DNA of 64,000 bases from Aureibaculum luteum (lineage in GTDB: Bacteria > Bacteroidota > Bacteroidia > Flavobacteriales > Flavobacteriaceae): the NCBI RefSeq assembly GCF_003449015.1, contig NZ_QRGD01000009.1, forward strand, positions 1 through 64,000, written 5' to 3'. The notes beneath the pieces are model-generated. The model was not told where the DNA came from, ran no database searches, and worked only from the letters and a program-made list of their open reading frames with translations. Shown piece by piece: positions 28,216 to 37,399 of the stretch (position 1 is the first letter of the stretch; each line of letters opens with the position of its first letter). The position numbers were made by a program, and so were the translations under genes.

Positions 28216-28245
28216 AGTGTCAAAAAAATGTAAAAGAAGTGTCAA
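28216..28245. promoter_or_regulatory. Direct repeat AGTGTCAA x2 between divergent genes
   Basis: AGTGTCAA occurs at 28216 and 28238, 22 bp (two helical turns) apart, in the 125-bp gap between the serine hydrolase and the winged-helix regulator. OmpR-type winged helices bind direct repeats on one face of DNA, so this is a plausible binding site. Confidence 0.4.
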
Positions 28246-28288
28246 TAATTATGAAACCTTATGAAATTGTATGTTATTTGAAGTAATT

Positions 28289-29152
28289 ATGAGTAGCAAA
28301 TTTATTTATTCCTTTATAGTTTTGATAACCGCTTTGGTTGCAACATGGATGTTGTTGGATTCAGATGATGATAATGAAGAGTTTTCAGAAGTAGTTAAAA
28401 TCTCTTTACGTGATGCCGGTAATCAATTACTCCTTTCAAACAATGACACAACTTCATTAATATTACCAGTTGTTGCATTAAAAAAATCAAAGTATAAACT
28501 ATCTTTTCAAAATTCGCTTACTTTTGAACCAAACACTTTGGTTTCAGTTATAAAAAGCAGTTTTCATAAATTAGAACTTCCTAAGTATTATCGTGTTGCC
28601 GTTATTCAATGTGCAGACCAAGAAGTAGCCTATAGTTATGAGATAAAAAATGAAACTGAAAACGATATCATACCTTGTGCAGGAAGGTTTTTACCAGAAA
28701 GGTGTTATACGATTGAAGTACGATTTACCAATAACACATTTTCTTTTCTCAATAAAAAAATAGTATTGTATTTACTTATAATCCTTGCTTTCCTCGCTTT
28801 TCAATTAGTTTCTTATAAAAGAAAACCACGTTTAAAAGCAGAAGGGATAAATGGCACTAATACTACTATTGGCAGTTTTCAATTTTATCCGGAGCAGAGT
28901 AAATTAGTAAAAGCGAGTACAGAAATCAACCTTTCGAAAAAAGAATGTGAGTTACTAGCTATTTTTGCTGCCAATCCGAACCAAATTATAAAACGTGTTG
29001 AATTGACGAAAAAGGTTTGGGAAGACAATGGTGTTTTTGTGGGTAGAAGTTTAGATACCTATATCTCTAAATTACGTAAGAAACTAAAAGCCGATGATAC
29101 TATTAAATTAACTAACGTTCACGGTATTGGATATAAGTTGGAGGTGAATTAG
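28289..29152 (+). CDS. Membrane-anchored OmpR-type winged-helix regulator
   Basis: A one-component regulator: an N-terminal hydrophobic segment (about residues 5-22 of the MSSKFIY start), a 140-residue presumed periplasmic sensor domain, a second transmembrane helix (VLYLLIILAFLAFQLV), and a cytosolic C-terminal winged helix (LSKKECELLAIF...RSLDTYISKLRKKLK...NVHGIGYKLEV). This is the reverse of ToxR, where the DNA-binding domain is N-terminal. I prefer the start at 28289; an in-frame ATG at 28271 adds MLFEVI. The divergent TPR serine hydrolase is the likely target. Confidence 0.78.
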   Translation: MSSKFIYSFIVLITALVATWMLLDSDDDNEEFSEVVKISLRDAGNQLLLSNNDTTSLILPVVALKKSKYKLSFQNSLTFEPNTLVSVIKSSFHKLELPKYYRVAVIQCADQEVAYSYEIKNETENDIIPCAGRFLPERCYTIEVRFTNNTFSFLNKKIVLYLLIILAFLAFQLVSYKRKPRLKAEGINGTNTTIGSFQFYPEQSKLVKASTEINLSKKECELLAIFAANPNQIIKRVELTKKVWEDNGVFVGRSLDTYISKLRKKLKADDTIKLTNVHGIGYKLEVN

Positions 29153-29247
29153 GATAGATTTTTTTACCGGACTTCCTAAAAATATATAAACCTTTCAATT
29201 AAGTCTGAAGCCCGAATTTTTATAGGTTTTGTTGTAGATAGCCTTTT

Positions 29248-29946
29248 TTAGAATGGTAAATCACTAGTATCTCCCTCTATTCTATCTATTTTTGTGTTTT
29301 CAAATAAATCTTTATTAGCATAGGGACGTCCAATATATTCTCTAGAAAAATAGCAAGCCTCTAGCAGTTCAGCACTAGTCAATAAATACCATTCGTTTTT
29401 GTATTTATTTTTAACGTATTTTTTATGTAATGTTTTCTCTAGCTCCTTGAATTTTGGAGTGTGGAAAAATTCCACTAACCTATACTCAAATGGATTTCCA
29501 GTCTGTAATTGTCTTAATCTTTTTTCAATATTTTTTGTTAGTCCGATTTTAAATAATCCAGAGTCTTTTATAGAAATAATATATACACCTTTTTGGTTTT
29601 TTTCATTTTCAATAATGATATTTTTTCTTATATCTCCTTGACAATATTTAATCCCATCTTTCCAAAAAATCATTGGTTCTTCATCGGAGATTAAATGAAA
29701 TCCATTTTTTATAAGCATTTCATGAGATGGGAAATACACATCTTTTTCTAAACAATCTCTATCTTCGAATTCCACTTTACATATTACTTTACTTGATAGA
29801 TATTCTAGTTCATACCCTTCCATTTCCGAAAAATGTAACTCAGCTAAATATTCATCCATTCCGACAACAAACCAATCTTCATTTCCATCTGCACTGGAAA
29901 TCCAGAACAATGTTTTCCTACAAATTATTTCTTCTTTCTTGTTCAT
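29248..29946 (-). CDS. GIY-YIG-like (T5orf172/MUG113) domain protein
   Basis: The segment GVYIISIKDSGLFKIGLTKNIEKRLRQLQTGNP (about residues 121-153) with a later KNEWYLL is the T5orf172/GIY-YIG nuclease pattern: paired Y-I strands, a KIGLT turn with R, and a downstream glutamate. The N-terminal 115 residues are not recognised and are rich in acidic and aromatic residues. Such proteins are common in accessory DNA and may act as nucleases, but activity is not shown. It is not obviously linked to its neighbours. Confidence 0.7.
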   Translation of the reverse strand: MNKKEEIICRKTLFWISSADGNEDWFVVGMDEYLAELHFSEMEGYELEYLSSKVICKVEFEDRDCLEKDVYFPSHEMLIKNGFHLISDEEPMIFWKDGIKYCQGDIRKNIIIENEKNQKGVYIISIKDSGLFKIGLTKNIEKRLRQLQTGNPFEYRLVEFFHTPKFKELEKTLHKKYVKNKYKNEWYLLTSAELLEACYFSREYIGRPYANKDLFENTKIDRIEGDTSDLPF

Positions 29947-29991
29947 TTGTTAGATTACCTACTACACCCAAATATACCGAATTATTAAATA

Positions 29992-31581
29992 TCATTCTGG
30001 CAACAACACCTTTCCACTTAATTCAACTGCAAGTTTTTCATGATCCCTAACTAATTTTCCATTAACCAACACTTGGTCAAAACCTGTTGCTAATTGATGT
30101 GGATTTACATAATCAGCAGGTGCTTTTATGTTTTTAGGATCAAAAATGAGAATGTCTGCTTTGTTGCCAATGGTAAGTGTTCCACGTTTTTTTAGTTGTA
30201 AAATTTCAGCGGCATATGAAGTCATTTTACGTACAGCTTCTTCTAAATTTAAGATACTATCTTTTACCACATAGGTCTCAATAACTTTAGCAAATGTACC
30301 ATGTCCACGAGGGTGATGACCTGTTTTACTACCATCAGAACAGATTCCAATAATCGGGTCTTTTAAAAAGGTTTCTTGTAATTCTTTATTCATTACAAAA
30401 TATGCCCCAGAGGAACCTTGCGGACCTAAATCATCAATTAAAAACTGTTCAAACGGTTTGTTTTTTGAAGCAGCTGCTTCGGCCAATGTTTTTCCAGTAT
30501 AAGGAGCAGAACCTAATAAGGTCGCTTCTGGTCCATTTCGTAAATTCACTTTGTTTCTAATAAAATCTTCCAATTCTTTTCTCCTGTTTTTCTTAGCTAT
30601 TGCAAATTGTTGAGGTGTTTTTGACCAATCAGGAAATACGATGGAAATACCTGTATAACTTGCCATATATGGATACATATCGGCTGTTAATTGAATTCCA
30701 GACTTTCTGATTTTTTTGATGGTATCTAAAATTTGAATAGCTCGATCTTGTCCTTTACCGTAAACCGATTTTAAATGAGAAATATGAACACGTGCATTTG
30801 ATCCTTGTCGGCTCAATTCTTTAATAGATTCTATTACCGCATCATCATCTTCATTACGCATATGGCTCATTACCATTTTGTTTTGCTCACCTGCTATTGC
30901 TGCCAAGGCTACTAATTCACTTTCTTCAGCGTATAAACCTGGTGCATATTCTAATCCCGTTGACAAACCAAAAGTATATTTTAAACGCTCCTTTAATAAT
31001 GATTTTAATTTTTCCAATTGAACCTCATTAATTTTAGATTTGACACCAATGCCTGCTAAATTTCGCAAGGTGCCATGCCCCACAAATTCAATAATATTTA
31101 CGCCTAAATTTTGTTCATTAACGTTGTCTAAATACCCTTTTAAATCTTTACTATTAGTACTAGAACCATCTTGACCCAATACAATACTGGTAACACCCAT
31201 GGCTAAAAAATTCTCAAAATCAGGAGTACTTAAAGGGTTTCCATGAGCGTGTAGATCTATAAATCCCGGACTCACAGTTTTGCCTTTTGCATCAATTGTT
31301 AACCCAATTTTCAACTCAGGGTTGGTCAAATTACCGATGTAAAAGATACTGTCTGCATTTATATAAATAGTTGATGTATATGCTGGTTTACCTGTTCCGT
31401 CTATTATGTTTCCATTGATTATAGCTATAGCAACAGCGTCGATGTTAGGTTGAACAACAGTTTCTTGTCTTTCGATTTGAGACTCTTTTTCACTTTTTAT
31501 CTTTTCATTCTTACATGACGTAAAGCTTATGAATAGTAGTGTAATAATAAAAAGGTAACGTTTTGATGTTATAGTTTTCAT
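29992..31581 (-). CDS. D-aminoacylase-like amidohydrolase lipoprotein
   Basis: An N-acyl-D-amino-acid deacylase-type member of the amidohydrolase superfamily. A lipobox (FISFTSCKN, Cys 23) anchors it in the envelope. The first metal motif is intact (VSPGFIDLHAH, H111/H113); later metal positions are seen in VMSHMRNEDDD, RVHISHLKSVYGKG and GICSDGSKTGHHPRGHG. The cysteine that bridges zinc in classical D-aminoacylase is replaced in GQDGSS. It is the last gene of a set of minus-strand exported hydrolases (29992-37283). Confidence 0.82.
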   Translation of the reverse strand: MKTITSKRYLFIITLLFISFTSCKNEKIKSEKESQIERQETVVQPNIDAVAIAIINGNIIDGTGKPAYTSTIYINADSIFYIGNLTNPELKIGLTIDAKGKTVSPGFIDLHAHGNPLSTPDFENFLAMGVTSIVLGQDGSSTNSKDLKGYLDNVNEQNLGVNIIEFVGHGTLRNLAGIGVKSKINEVQLEKLKSLLKERLKYTFGLSTGLEYAPGLYAEESELVALAAIAGEQNKMVMSHMRNEDDDAVIESIKELSRQGSNARVHISHLKSVYGKGQDRAIQILDTIKKIRKSGIQLTADMYPYMASYTGISIVFPDWSKTPQQFAIAKKNRRKELEDFIRNKVNLRNGPEATLLGSAPYTGKTLAEAAASKNKPFEQFLIDDLGPQGSSGAYFVMNKELQETFLKDPIIGICSDGSKTGHHPRGHGTFAKVIETYVVKDSILNLEEAVRKMTSYAAEILQLKKRGTLTIGNKADILIFDPKNIKAPADYVNPHQLATGFDQVLVNGKLVRDHEKLAVELSGKVLLPE

Positions 31582-31623
31582 TGATTGTTTAAATTAAATT
31601 GTTTATAACCTAATATGATATGT

Positions 31624-31654
31624 ACGTCACCCTGAAACAAATTCTGCATGACGT
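31624..31654. repeat. REP-like imperfect hairpin
   Basis: ACGTCA (31624-31629) and TGACGT (31649-31654) flank CCCTGAAACAAATTCTGCA with inner GAA/TTC pairing. The CACCCTGAAACAAATTC core resembles extragenic palindromes often scattered in Flavobacteriaceae. Only one copy is present in this window. Confidence 0.35.
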
Positions 31655-31687
31655 CTTTATATATTATTACTATAACAAGCAATTGGA

Positions 31688-32458
31688 TTATTTAATAATT
31701 TTTAATGCCCATTGGTCTTGAGCTTTTAATAAATTTCTTAGGGCGTGTTTTATAATCCATTTTCTTTCTTTAGTAGGATTCACATTCCATTTTTCTATTA
31801 AGCTTCTACCAATTTCTGGGTTGTCTTTTAAGATATCGTTGATACAATTAGCCACAGATTTTTGAACATATTTGGAAGGGTCATCTTTTAAATTATTCAA
31901 GATGGGAATTATAGTTGTTGGATTTTCTATAAATAGATCCAATTTCTTTGCCCATGGCAATCGTGGCCTGACACCTTCACTAGACAATCTTCTAATATGT
32001 TTGTTTTTATGTTGAGACCATGTTGTTAATACATCCAATGTTTTGTCAGTATAACTAACTAAATAAGGTCTAATAGCATATTCTCCTGTATTTCTTTTGG
32101 TAATTTCTGCGATGGCATTCATGGAAACATCAAAATGTTCCAAACCATATTTTTCAACATATTTAGCAATAGGCATGATCCAATAATAATTGGTAAACAT
32201 ACCTGTCTCTTTCTCGTTTTCTGGACCTAATATTGTTACAAGTATTTTTATGTTTTCAGGTATTGAACTTCCTAAATGTGTATGGAAGGCATCAGCAATG
32301 AGCTCAACACGATCTTTTAATTCTAAAGTATCAATTTTACCAACCACAGTACTAACAAATTTGTCTTTTGGAAAATTGGAATCTTCGTTAAGAATTTTAT
32401 CTGAAAGCATTTTTGCAAGTTCCTGATTAAACCAATATTTTAACTTTTTGAATGCCAT
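31688..32458 (-). CDS. DNA alkylation repair protein (AlkC-like, HEAT repeats)
   Basis: A 256-residue helical-repeat protein of the AlkC/AlkD type of 3-methyladenine-DNA glycosylases. Diagnostic stretches are VELIADAFHTHLG, GLEHFDVSMNAIAEITKRNTGEYAIRPYL, and WSQHKNKHIRRLSSEGVRPRLPWA, the last matching AlkC-type proteins. It is cytosolic, without a signal peptide, and stands out among exported hydrolases on the same strand. 20 bp separate it from the upstream acylase gene. Confidence 0.85.
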   Translation of the reverse strand: MAFKKLKYWFNQELAKMLSDKILNEDSNFPKDKFVSTVVGKIDTLELKDRVELIADAFHTHLGSSIPENIKILVTILGPENEKETGMFTNYYWIMPIAKYVEKYGLEHFDVSMNAIAEITKRNTGEYAIRPYLVSYTDKTLDVLTTWSQHKNKHIRRLSSEGVRPRLPWAKKLDLFIENPTTIIPILNNLKDDPSKYVQKSVANCINDILKDNPEIGRSLIEKWNVNPTKERKWIIKHALRNLLKAQDQWALKIIK

Positions 32459-32478
32459 TGATTATTAAAAGGTATTAC

Positions 32479-34659
32479 TTATTCTTTATCTCCCGGATGA
32501 TATATTTTTTCAGCTTTGGCTTCTACATCTTCACGATAATAAGAAACATCTTTAAATTTTACATCCGCATACCGTTGAGCTTGATCGTCAAAATGAGGAG
32601 AATTGGGGTCACCACTTTGTCCACCTGCTAGCATTGATTTCGCTTTTACCTTATCACCAAATTCTACCACAGCCACAAAACTATTACCTCTGGTGCCATA
32701 AATACGTTTTGTTTTTTGTCTAGAACGCATTCCAAATGCAGCCAAAGCACCCCATCTTGAAGTTGTTAGGCCAACCGCAATGCTCGGAGCATTATCATCG
32801 AATTTTTGATCAATAGCACCCGTTAAGCGTTGGTATCTACTAATTTCTCCCCAAGGGGTATTCCATGTTCCAAAATCTTCAGTGAGATGAGAAACACTTT
32901 TCTTCAACATCGTTAATCTTTCTACCAAAGGCGATTTTGTTCCCATAAAAGCAACTTTTTCCATTTCGTTTAATCCATTTGGAAAATTACCTTCACGGAG
33001 ATAAAATTGACCATAAAAATGAGCTAAAGACATGGCGACACTCTCTTTAGAAACGGAAAAATCCCATTTACGTAAAACATCAATAGCCTCTTTTAATTTA
33101 TGATCTTTTGGTGAAGATTTGTCATAAGCATCAATTAATCCTGGTATAGAAATTTCAAAAGCAGGCAAATAAGGATCATAAGCCATGGTTATCAGTTTAT
33201 CAATCGTTAAATCCTTACTTTTTTCTAATAATCGGATGGCATGTACACCTCTAAAATTCTCACGATCAAGTGACATGTAATTTGGGTAATCCTCTTGTTT
33301 AGGACTATTTTCACCCGCACTTGTAAAAGGGGTAGAGTTACAATTTTGAATCCAACCCACTTCAGGATTTATCACCGTAATGTTTTCATCAACAGTATGC
33401 AACCCGTTCCAATCGGTTTCAGGATTGCTACCATCGACAGGGTTGGTATAATCAAATTTTACATTACGCTTTGGAATAAAATTACCATGATAATATGCTA
33501 TATTTCCACCCGCATCAGCATATACCGTATTGTTAGAAGAATTGGTACGGATGTTCATCATTTCTCTAAACTCTTGATGTCCATTTAGTTTGGTACGTGT
33601 AAAGGATTGCTCCAAGGCTTTTACGGGATCCCACATAATGGCGGTTGTTACCCAATTGGAATCTATGGCATGTGTTATTGGACCGCGATGGGTTCTAAAC
33701 ATTTTAAATTTTTTCTCCGTTAGAGAATCGCCAACCTTGTATTTCAAGGCAACTTCAAGCTCTTTAACAGGACGTTGTTCGTCTCCGTATGTATAGGTAT
33801 ATCCGTTATCTGTTTTAGTAATGTCTTCTGAAAATTCATCTTTAATATCGGTATAGGTTGAGGTATGCATCCATCCCGTTTTTTCATTAAATCCTTGATA
33901 CACAAAAAACTGCCCCCAAGTAACCGCTCCATAAGCATTTAAACCTTCTTCACTCACCACATGAACTTCACCACGGAAAAAGAAAGAAGTATGTGGGTTA
34001 ATAAGTAACATAGCTTTACCAGATGCTGTACGCTTACCTGAAATGGCAAATCCGTTAGACCCTGCAGGTTCTTTTTCTAAGAAAGGTTCTTCAGTTTCAT
34101 TAAATGCAATTTTATCAGTGGCATTTTCGTTTCCATAAAACGCTTCAATTTTTTTAGTTGAAATACCTTCAATATCGCCACCAATGGAGCCTTCACTAAA
34201 ATACATGGGCATCCAAGGTTCAAAACGGGTTAATAATCTCGGTGTAACTTCAGGATGTGTAAACAAATAATAATTGATTCCATCCGCAAAAGCGTTACAT
34301 AACTTTTTTAACCACTCCGGACTTTTCTCATAATTAGCAATGGCTTCGTCTTCGGTCATATATAATTTTGCACGCAAATCACTATATAAAGCTTCTTCAC
34401 CTTCAACTTCTGCCAAGCGACCAGTAGCCCAAATATAATTTTGCTCCACCCGATTAAAATCATCTTCACATTGAGCGTATAGTAAACCAAAAACGGCATC
34501 AGCGTCTGTTTTACCATAAATATGTGGTACCCCAAAATTGTCACGAATAATTTCAATGTTTTCTGCTTGAGTTTGCCAACGTTGTACTTCTTTTGAAACT
34601 TTTGGAGACTGTTTACAGCCTATAGCAAGTAGTATAATGAGAATGGAAAAATTTTTCAT
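32479..34659 (-). CDS. Penicillin-acylase-family Ntn hydrolase lipoprotein
   Basis: A 726-residue member of the penicillin G acylase/acyl-homoserine-lactone acylase family. These enzymes self-cleave to expose an N-terminal catalytic serine; here the expected nucleophile is Ser201 in the motif AGSNGFAIS. Before it lies the alpha chain with RDNFGVPHIYG and GLLYAQCEDDFNRVEQ; after it the long beta chain with INPHTSFFFRGEVH and WGQFFVYQGFNEKTGWMHT. A lipobox (LAIGCKQ, Cys 15) predicts surface or periplasmic anchoring. Substrate (beta-lactam, N-acyl amino acid, AHL) cannot be told. Confidence 0.88.
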   Translation of the reverse strand: MKNFSILIILLAIGCKQSPKVSKEVQRWQTQAENIEIIRDNFGVPHIYGKTDADAVFGLLYAQCEDDFNRVEQNYIWATGRLAEVEGEEALYSDLRAKLYMTEDEAIANYEKSPEWLKKLCNAFADGINYYLFTHPEVTPRLLTRFEPWMPMYFSEGSIGGDIEGISTKKIEAFYGNENATDKIAFNETEEPFLEKEPAGSNGFAISGKRTASGKAMLLINPHTSFFFRGEVHVVSEEGLNAYGAVTWGQFFVYQGFNEKTGWMHTSTYTDIKDEFSEDITKTDNGYTYTYGDEQRPVKELEVALKYKVGDSLTEKKFKMFRTHRGPITHAIDSNWVTTAIMWDPVKALEQSFTRTKLNGHQEFREMMNIRTNSSNNTVYADAGGNIAYYHGNFIPKRNVKFDYTNPVDGSNPETDWNGLHTVDENITVINPEVGWIQNCNSTPFTSAGENSPKQEDYPNYMSLDRENFRGVHAIRLLEKSKDLTIDKLITMAYDPYLPAFEISIPGLIDAYDKSSPKDHKLKEAIDVLRKWDFSVSKESVAMSLAHFYGQFYLREGNFPNGLNEMEKVAFMGTKSPLVERLTMLKKSVSHLTEDFGTWNTPWGEISRYQRLTGAIDQKFDDNAPSIAVGLTTSRWGALAAFGMRSRQKTKRIYGTRGNSFVAVVEFGDKVKAKSMLAGGQSGDPNSPHFDDQAQRYADVKFKDVSYYREDVEAKAEKIYHPGDKE

Positions 34660-34701
34660 TTCGAGTTTGTATATTAGAGTATGGAAGTAAATGTAGTTAA
34701 T

Positions 34702-35610
34702 TTAATTAGTACTGACATAATCATAAATGGTCTTAGAAATTTTCGCCAATTGATCGGTGCCCTTGTCAAAATCTTTTAAATTTTTAGAAAGTAAAACTAA
34801 TACATATGTACGACCATTTGGTAAATACACAATTCCAGCATCATGATGAACACCTGTTATGGAGCCTGTTTTATGAGCTACTTTCACTTCTTTAGGTAAA
34901 TACAGTGGAATCATATCATTAAACTGTTGGTTTTTTAAAATGGTAAGCATTGAGGCACAATCTTTTTGAGATCCCGCTCTATCATTTGCTATTGCTTTCA
35001 TAATAAGCATTAAATCTCTGGCTGTTGTGGAATTACTTAAACCTTTATCATATGCTTTTTGATCTTCTACACCACGCAATACTTCTATGTGTTCAGCTCC
35101 TAAATCTCGCATGGTCGCCGTTACTTTTTTGGCATCCACTAATTCGATTAATACGTTAGTAGCTAAATTGCTACTCACGGTAATCATATTATACATTAAA
35201 TCACTAATAACGACCTTAGAACCAATTTTGTTATAGATTATATCGTCACTGTCATCGATAACGTCCATACTATACAAACTACTGTCAACAATACTTTTAA
35301 ATTCATTTTTTAGGAGAATAGAATCGTTTAGGTTAAATTTTTCTTCAGCTGCTTGCTTAAAAAGTTCAATCATCACTGGGACTTTCATCGTACTAGCCGC
35401 ATGAAATTTTTCATCAACATTTATAAACAGACTGCCTTCTGGTGCTGAGAGATTAAAAAAGGCAACGGCTACTGTTCCGTCAATAGAATCAATCTGCGAT
35501 AAGATTGTTGTTTCAAGGTTTTCTTTTTGAGATGTTTCTTTTTTACAGGAACTAATCGCTACAAAAAAAAGAAGAAGTAAACCTGTCGTCATTGTAATTT
35601 TAAGAGTCAT
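34702..35610 (-). CDS. Class A beta-lactamase-like serine hydrolase lipoprotein
   Basis: SxxK is at residues 73-76 (STMK), an SDN-like motif reads SSN in TVSSNLATN, and the third motif is HKTGS in VAHKTGSITGVHHD. This is the class A beta-lactamase fold. The omega-loop glutamate (Glu166 of ExxLN) is not clearly conserved (RGVEDQKAY), so true beta-lactamase activity is doubtful. Lipobox ISSCKK, Cys 22. It lies between the acylase and the second D-aminoacylase, 20-42 bp from each, in one apparent operon. Confidence 0.82.
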   Translation of the reverse strand: MTLKITMTTGLLLLFFVAISSCKKETSQKENLETTILSQIDSIDGTVAVAFFNLSAPEGSLFINVDEKFHAASTMKVPVMIELFKQAAEEKFNLNDSILLKNEFKSIVDSSLYSMDVIDDSDDIIYNKIGSKVVISDLMYNMITVSSNLATNVLIELVDAKKVTATMRDLGAEHIEVLRGVEDQKAYDKGLSNSTTARDLMLIMKAIANDRAGSQKDCASMLTILKNQQFNDMIPLYLPKEVKVAHKTGSITGVHHDAGIVYLPNGRTYVLVLLSKNLKDFDKGTDQLAKISKTIYDYVSTN

Positions 35611-35630
35611 TATTCAGTTCATTTTAGGGT

Positions 35631-37283
35631 TTATTTTCTATAACCAGGACCGTGCACAACTCTTCCTGGCTTTTTATTGGTATGTTCACCATCTTTTAAT
35701 ACTTGTGTACCGTTTACAAAAACATGCACCATTCCGCTTGCATATTGGTGTGGTTTATCAAAAGTGGCATGGTCTTGGACTTTGTCAAAATCAAAAACAA
35801 CAATGTCGGCATAATTGCCCACTTTAAGGCTACCACGTTTTTTAATTTTGAGATTAGAAGCAGGTAAAAAAGTTAATTTTCGGATGGCTTCTTCTAGAGA
35901 GATGACTTTTTCATCTCTAGTATATTTACCTATTACCCTTGCAAAATTACCGTAAGCACGTGGATGTGTACTGTATTTTAAAAAGTCACCCTCAGCTGCG
36001 TAAGAACCTGCATCAGAACAAAAGCTCATCCAAGGTAAAGCGACTTGATTTTTTACATTTTCTTCAGACATCATAAAATAAACAGTGCTCACATCACTTC
36101 CGTTTTGTACTACTAAGTCCATGGCGGTTTCTTCGGGTGAAGTATTTCTCATTTTAGCTACTTCAGCTAAGGTTTTTCCAGTTAAATATCGAAGGCTATC
36201 ATTGCTAAATCCGGCCAATATCATTTTCTCAGCAGAGCCTGCAGCTTGCATTAAACTTTCCCATTCAATAGCAGGTTTCCGCATGTCTTCTAATACTTTT
36301 TTACGAATTTTAGGGTCTTGTAAACGTTCTGCCCATTTGCTATAACCACCTTCTTGAACCCATGGTGGCATGGACGCATCTAAACCTGTTGAACCTGCAA
36401 TATAACTATACATATTGGCGGTAATGGTTAATCCAGCTTTTCTTGCAGAGTCAATTTTGGCAACAACGGCGTCATATTTATACCAATTGTCTTTTCCACT
36501 CATTTTAAGATGGTAAATTTCGGCTCGAATATTCGCTTCTTTAGCTATTCGAAGGAGTTCATCGATACTTTCTAATAATTTATTGCCTTCACTACGGATA
36601 TGTGAGGTGTATAACCCATCATATTTTGCAGCAACTTTAGAGATTTCAATTAATTCTTCGGTGGATGAGTAAAAGGCAGGAGCATAAATCAATGAAGAAC
36701 CGATACCCATGGCACCTTCTTCCATCGCCTGTGATACCATTATTTTCATGGAGTCTAATTCTTCTTCTGTAGGAGCTCTATCTTCATAACCCACAGTATT
36801 AATTCGCAACGTAGTGGCACCGATAAAAGAAGCAATATTGGGAGAGACGCCTTTATCAACTAGGGCATTTAATTTGTCGTTTAAAGAAATCCATTCTATA
36901 GTATTATTTACTGTATCTACTTTCTTTGTTGGGCCCATAGAAGTTCCTTCTCCAAAAACTTCAAGGGTAACACCTTGTTTTATATCACCAAGAGATCGTC
37001 CATCTGTATTTAATGCTGCGGAAGCCCAGCTTAACATATTGATAAAGCCAGGAGAAACCACTAAACCAGTAGCGTCAATTTCCTGATTAGCTGTTTTATT
37101 TTTTAAATCGCCTATGGCAGTAATAGTATCTGCATTAATGCCAATATCTCCAATACTAAATGTGTTTCCTGATCCATCTATTATTTTACCGTTTTGTATT
37201 AAAATGTCATAATCAGGTTGCTTTGTACAACTTAACATTGATAAAAACGAAAAAAAAATGACAGTTATTTTTAGTATATTCAT
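35631..37283 (-). CDS. D-aminoacylase-like amidohydrolase lacking the first metal motif
   Basis: The second amidohydrolase of the cluster (550 residues, lipobox SMLSCTK, Cys 19). The fold order is as in N-acyl-D-amino-acid deacylases (VSPGFI..., YTSHIRSEG, AEIYHLKMSG, FCSDAGSY, THPRAYGNFARVIG), but where the family has GFIDxHxH this one has GFINMLSW (residues 79-86), so the two first histidines are replaced by Leu and Trp. It may use a single metal at the second site or have another chemistry. Likely first gene of the 37283-29992 unit. Confidence 0.8.
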   Translation of the reverse strand: MNILKITVIFFSFLSMLSCTKQPDYDILIQNGKIIDGSGNTFSIGDIGINADTITAIGDLKNKTANQEIDATGLVVSPGFINMLSWASAALNTDGRSLGDIKQGVTLEVFGEGTSMGPTKKVDTVNNTIEWISLNDKLNALVDKGVSPNIASFIGATTLRINTVGYEDRAPTEEELDSMKIMVSQAMEEGAMGIGSSLIYAPAFYSSTEELIEISKVAAKYDGLYTSHIRSEGNKLLESIDELLRIAKEANIRAEIYHLKMSGKDNWYKYDAVVAKIDSARKAGLTITANMYSYIAGSTGLDASMPPWVQEGGYSKWAERLQDPKIRKKVLEDMRKPAIEWESLMQAAGSAEKMILAGFSNDSLRYLTGKTLAEVAKMRNTSPEETAMDLVVQNGSDVSTVYFMMSEENVKNQVALPWMSFCSDAGSYAAEGDFLKYSTHPRAYGNFARVIGKYTRDEKVISLEEAIRKLTFLPASNLKIKKRGSLKVGNYADIVVFDFDKVQDHATFDKPHQYASGMVHVFVNGTQVLKDGEHTNKKPGRVVHGPGYRK

Positions 37284-37345
37284 CTGTAAGAGCGTAGTTT
37301 AGGTTTAGGATTAACGAAGTTACAATTATTATGGAAATTGAAGGT

Positions 37346-37376
37346 AAAAAAAAAGACTATCATTTCTGACAGTCTT
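37346..37376 (-). terminator. Terminator of the CHRD gene
   Basis: On the minus strand a 10-bp stem (AAGACTGTCA / TGATAGTCTT, one G-T pair) with a 4-nt loop is followed by nine T residues, 24 bp after the CHRD stop. It separates that gene from the hydrolase operon. Confidence 0.8.
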
Positions 37377-37399
37377 ATCATCGGTATAAAAATACTTTA

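Noticed and set aside
29727-30050. 107-codon plus-strand ORF across two minus-strand genes
   Set aside because: It is antisense to the well-supported GIY-YIG-like and D-aminoacylase genes and has no recognisable domain.
34702-35610. Antibiotic-resistance beta-lactamase
   Set aside because: The fold motifs are there, but the omega-loop glutamate is not clearly present and the gene lies in an apparent catabolic operon, so resistance is not claimed.
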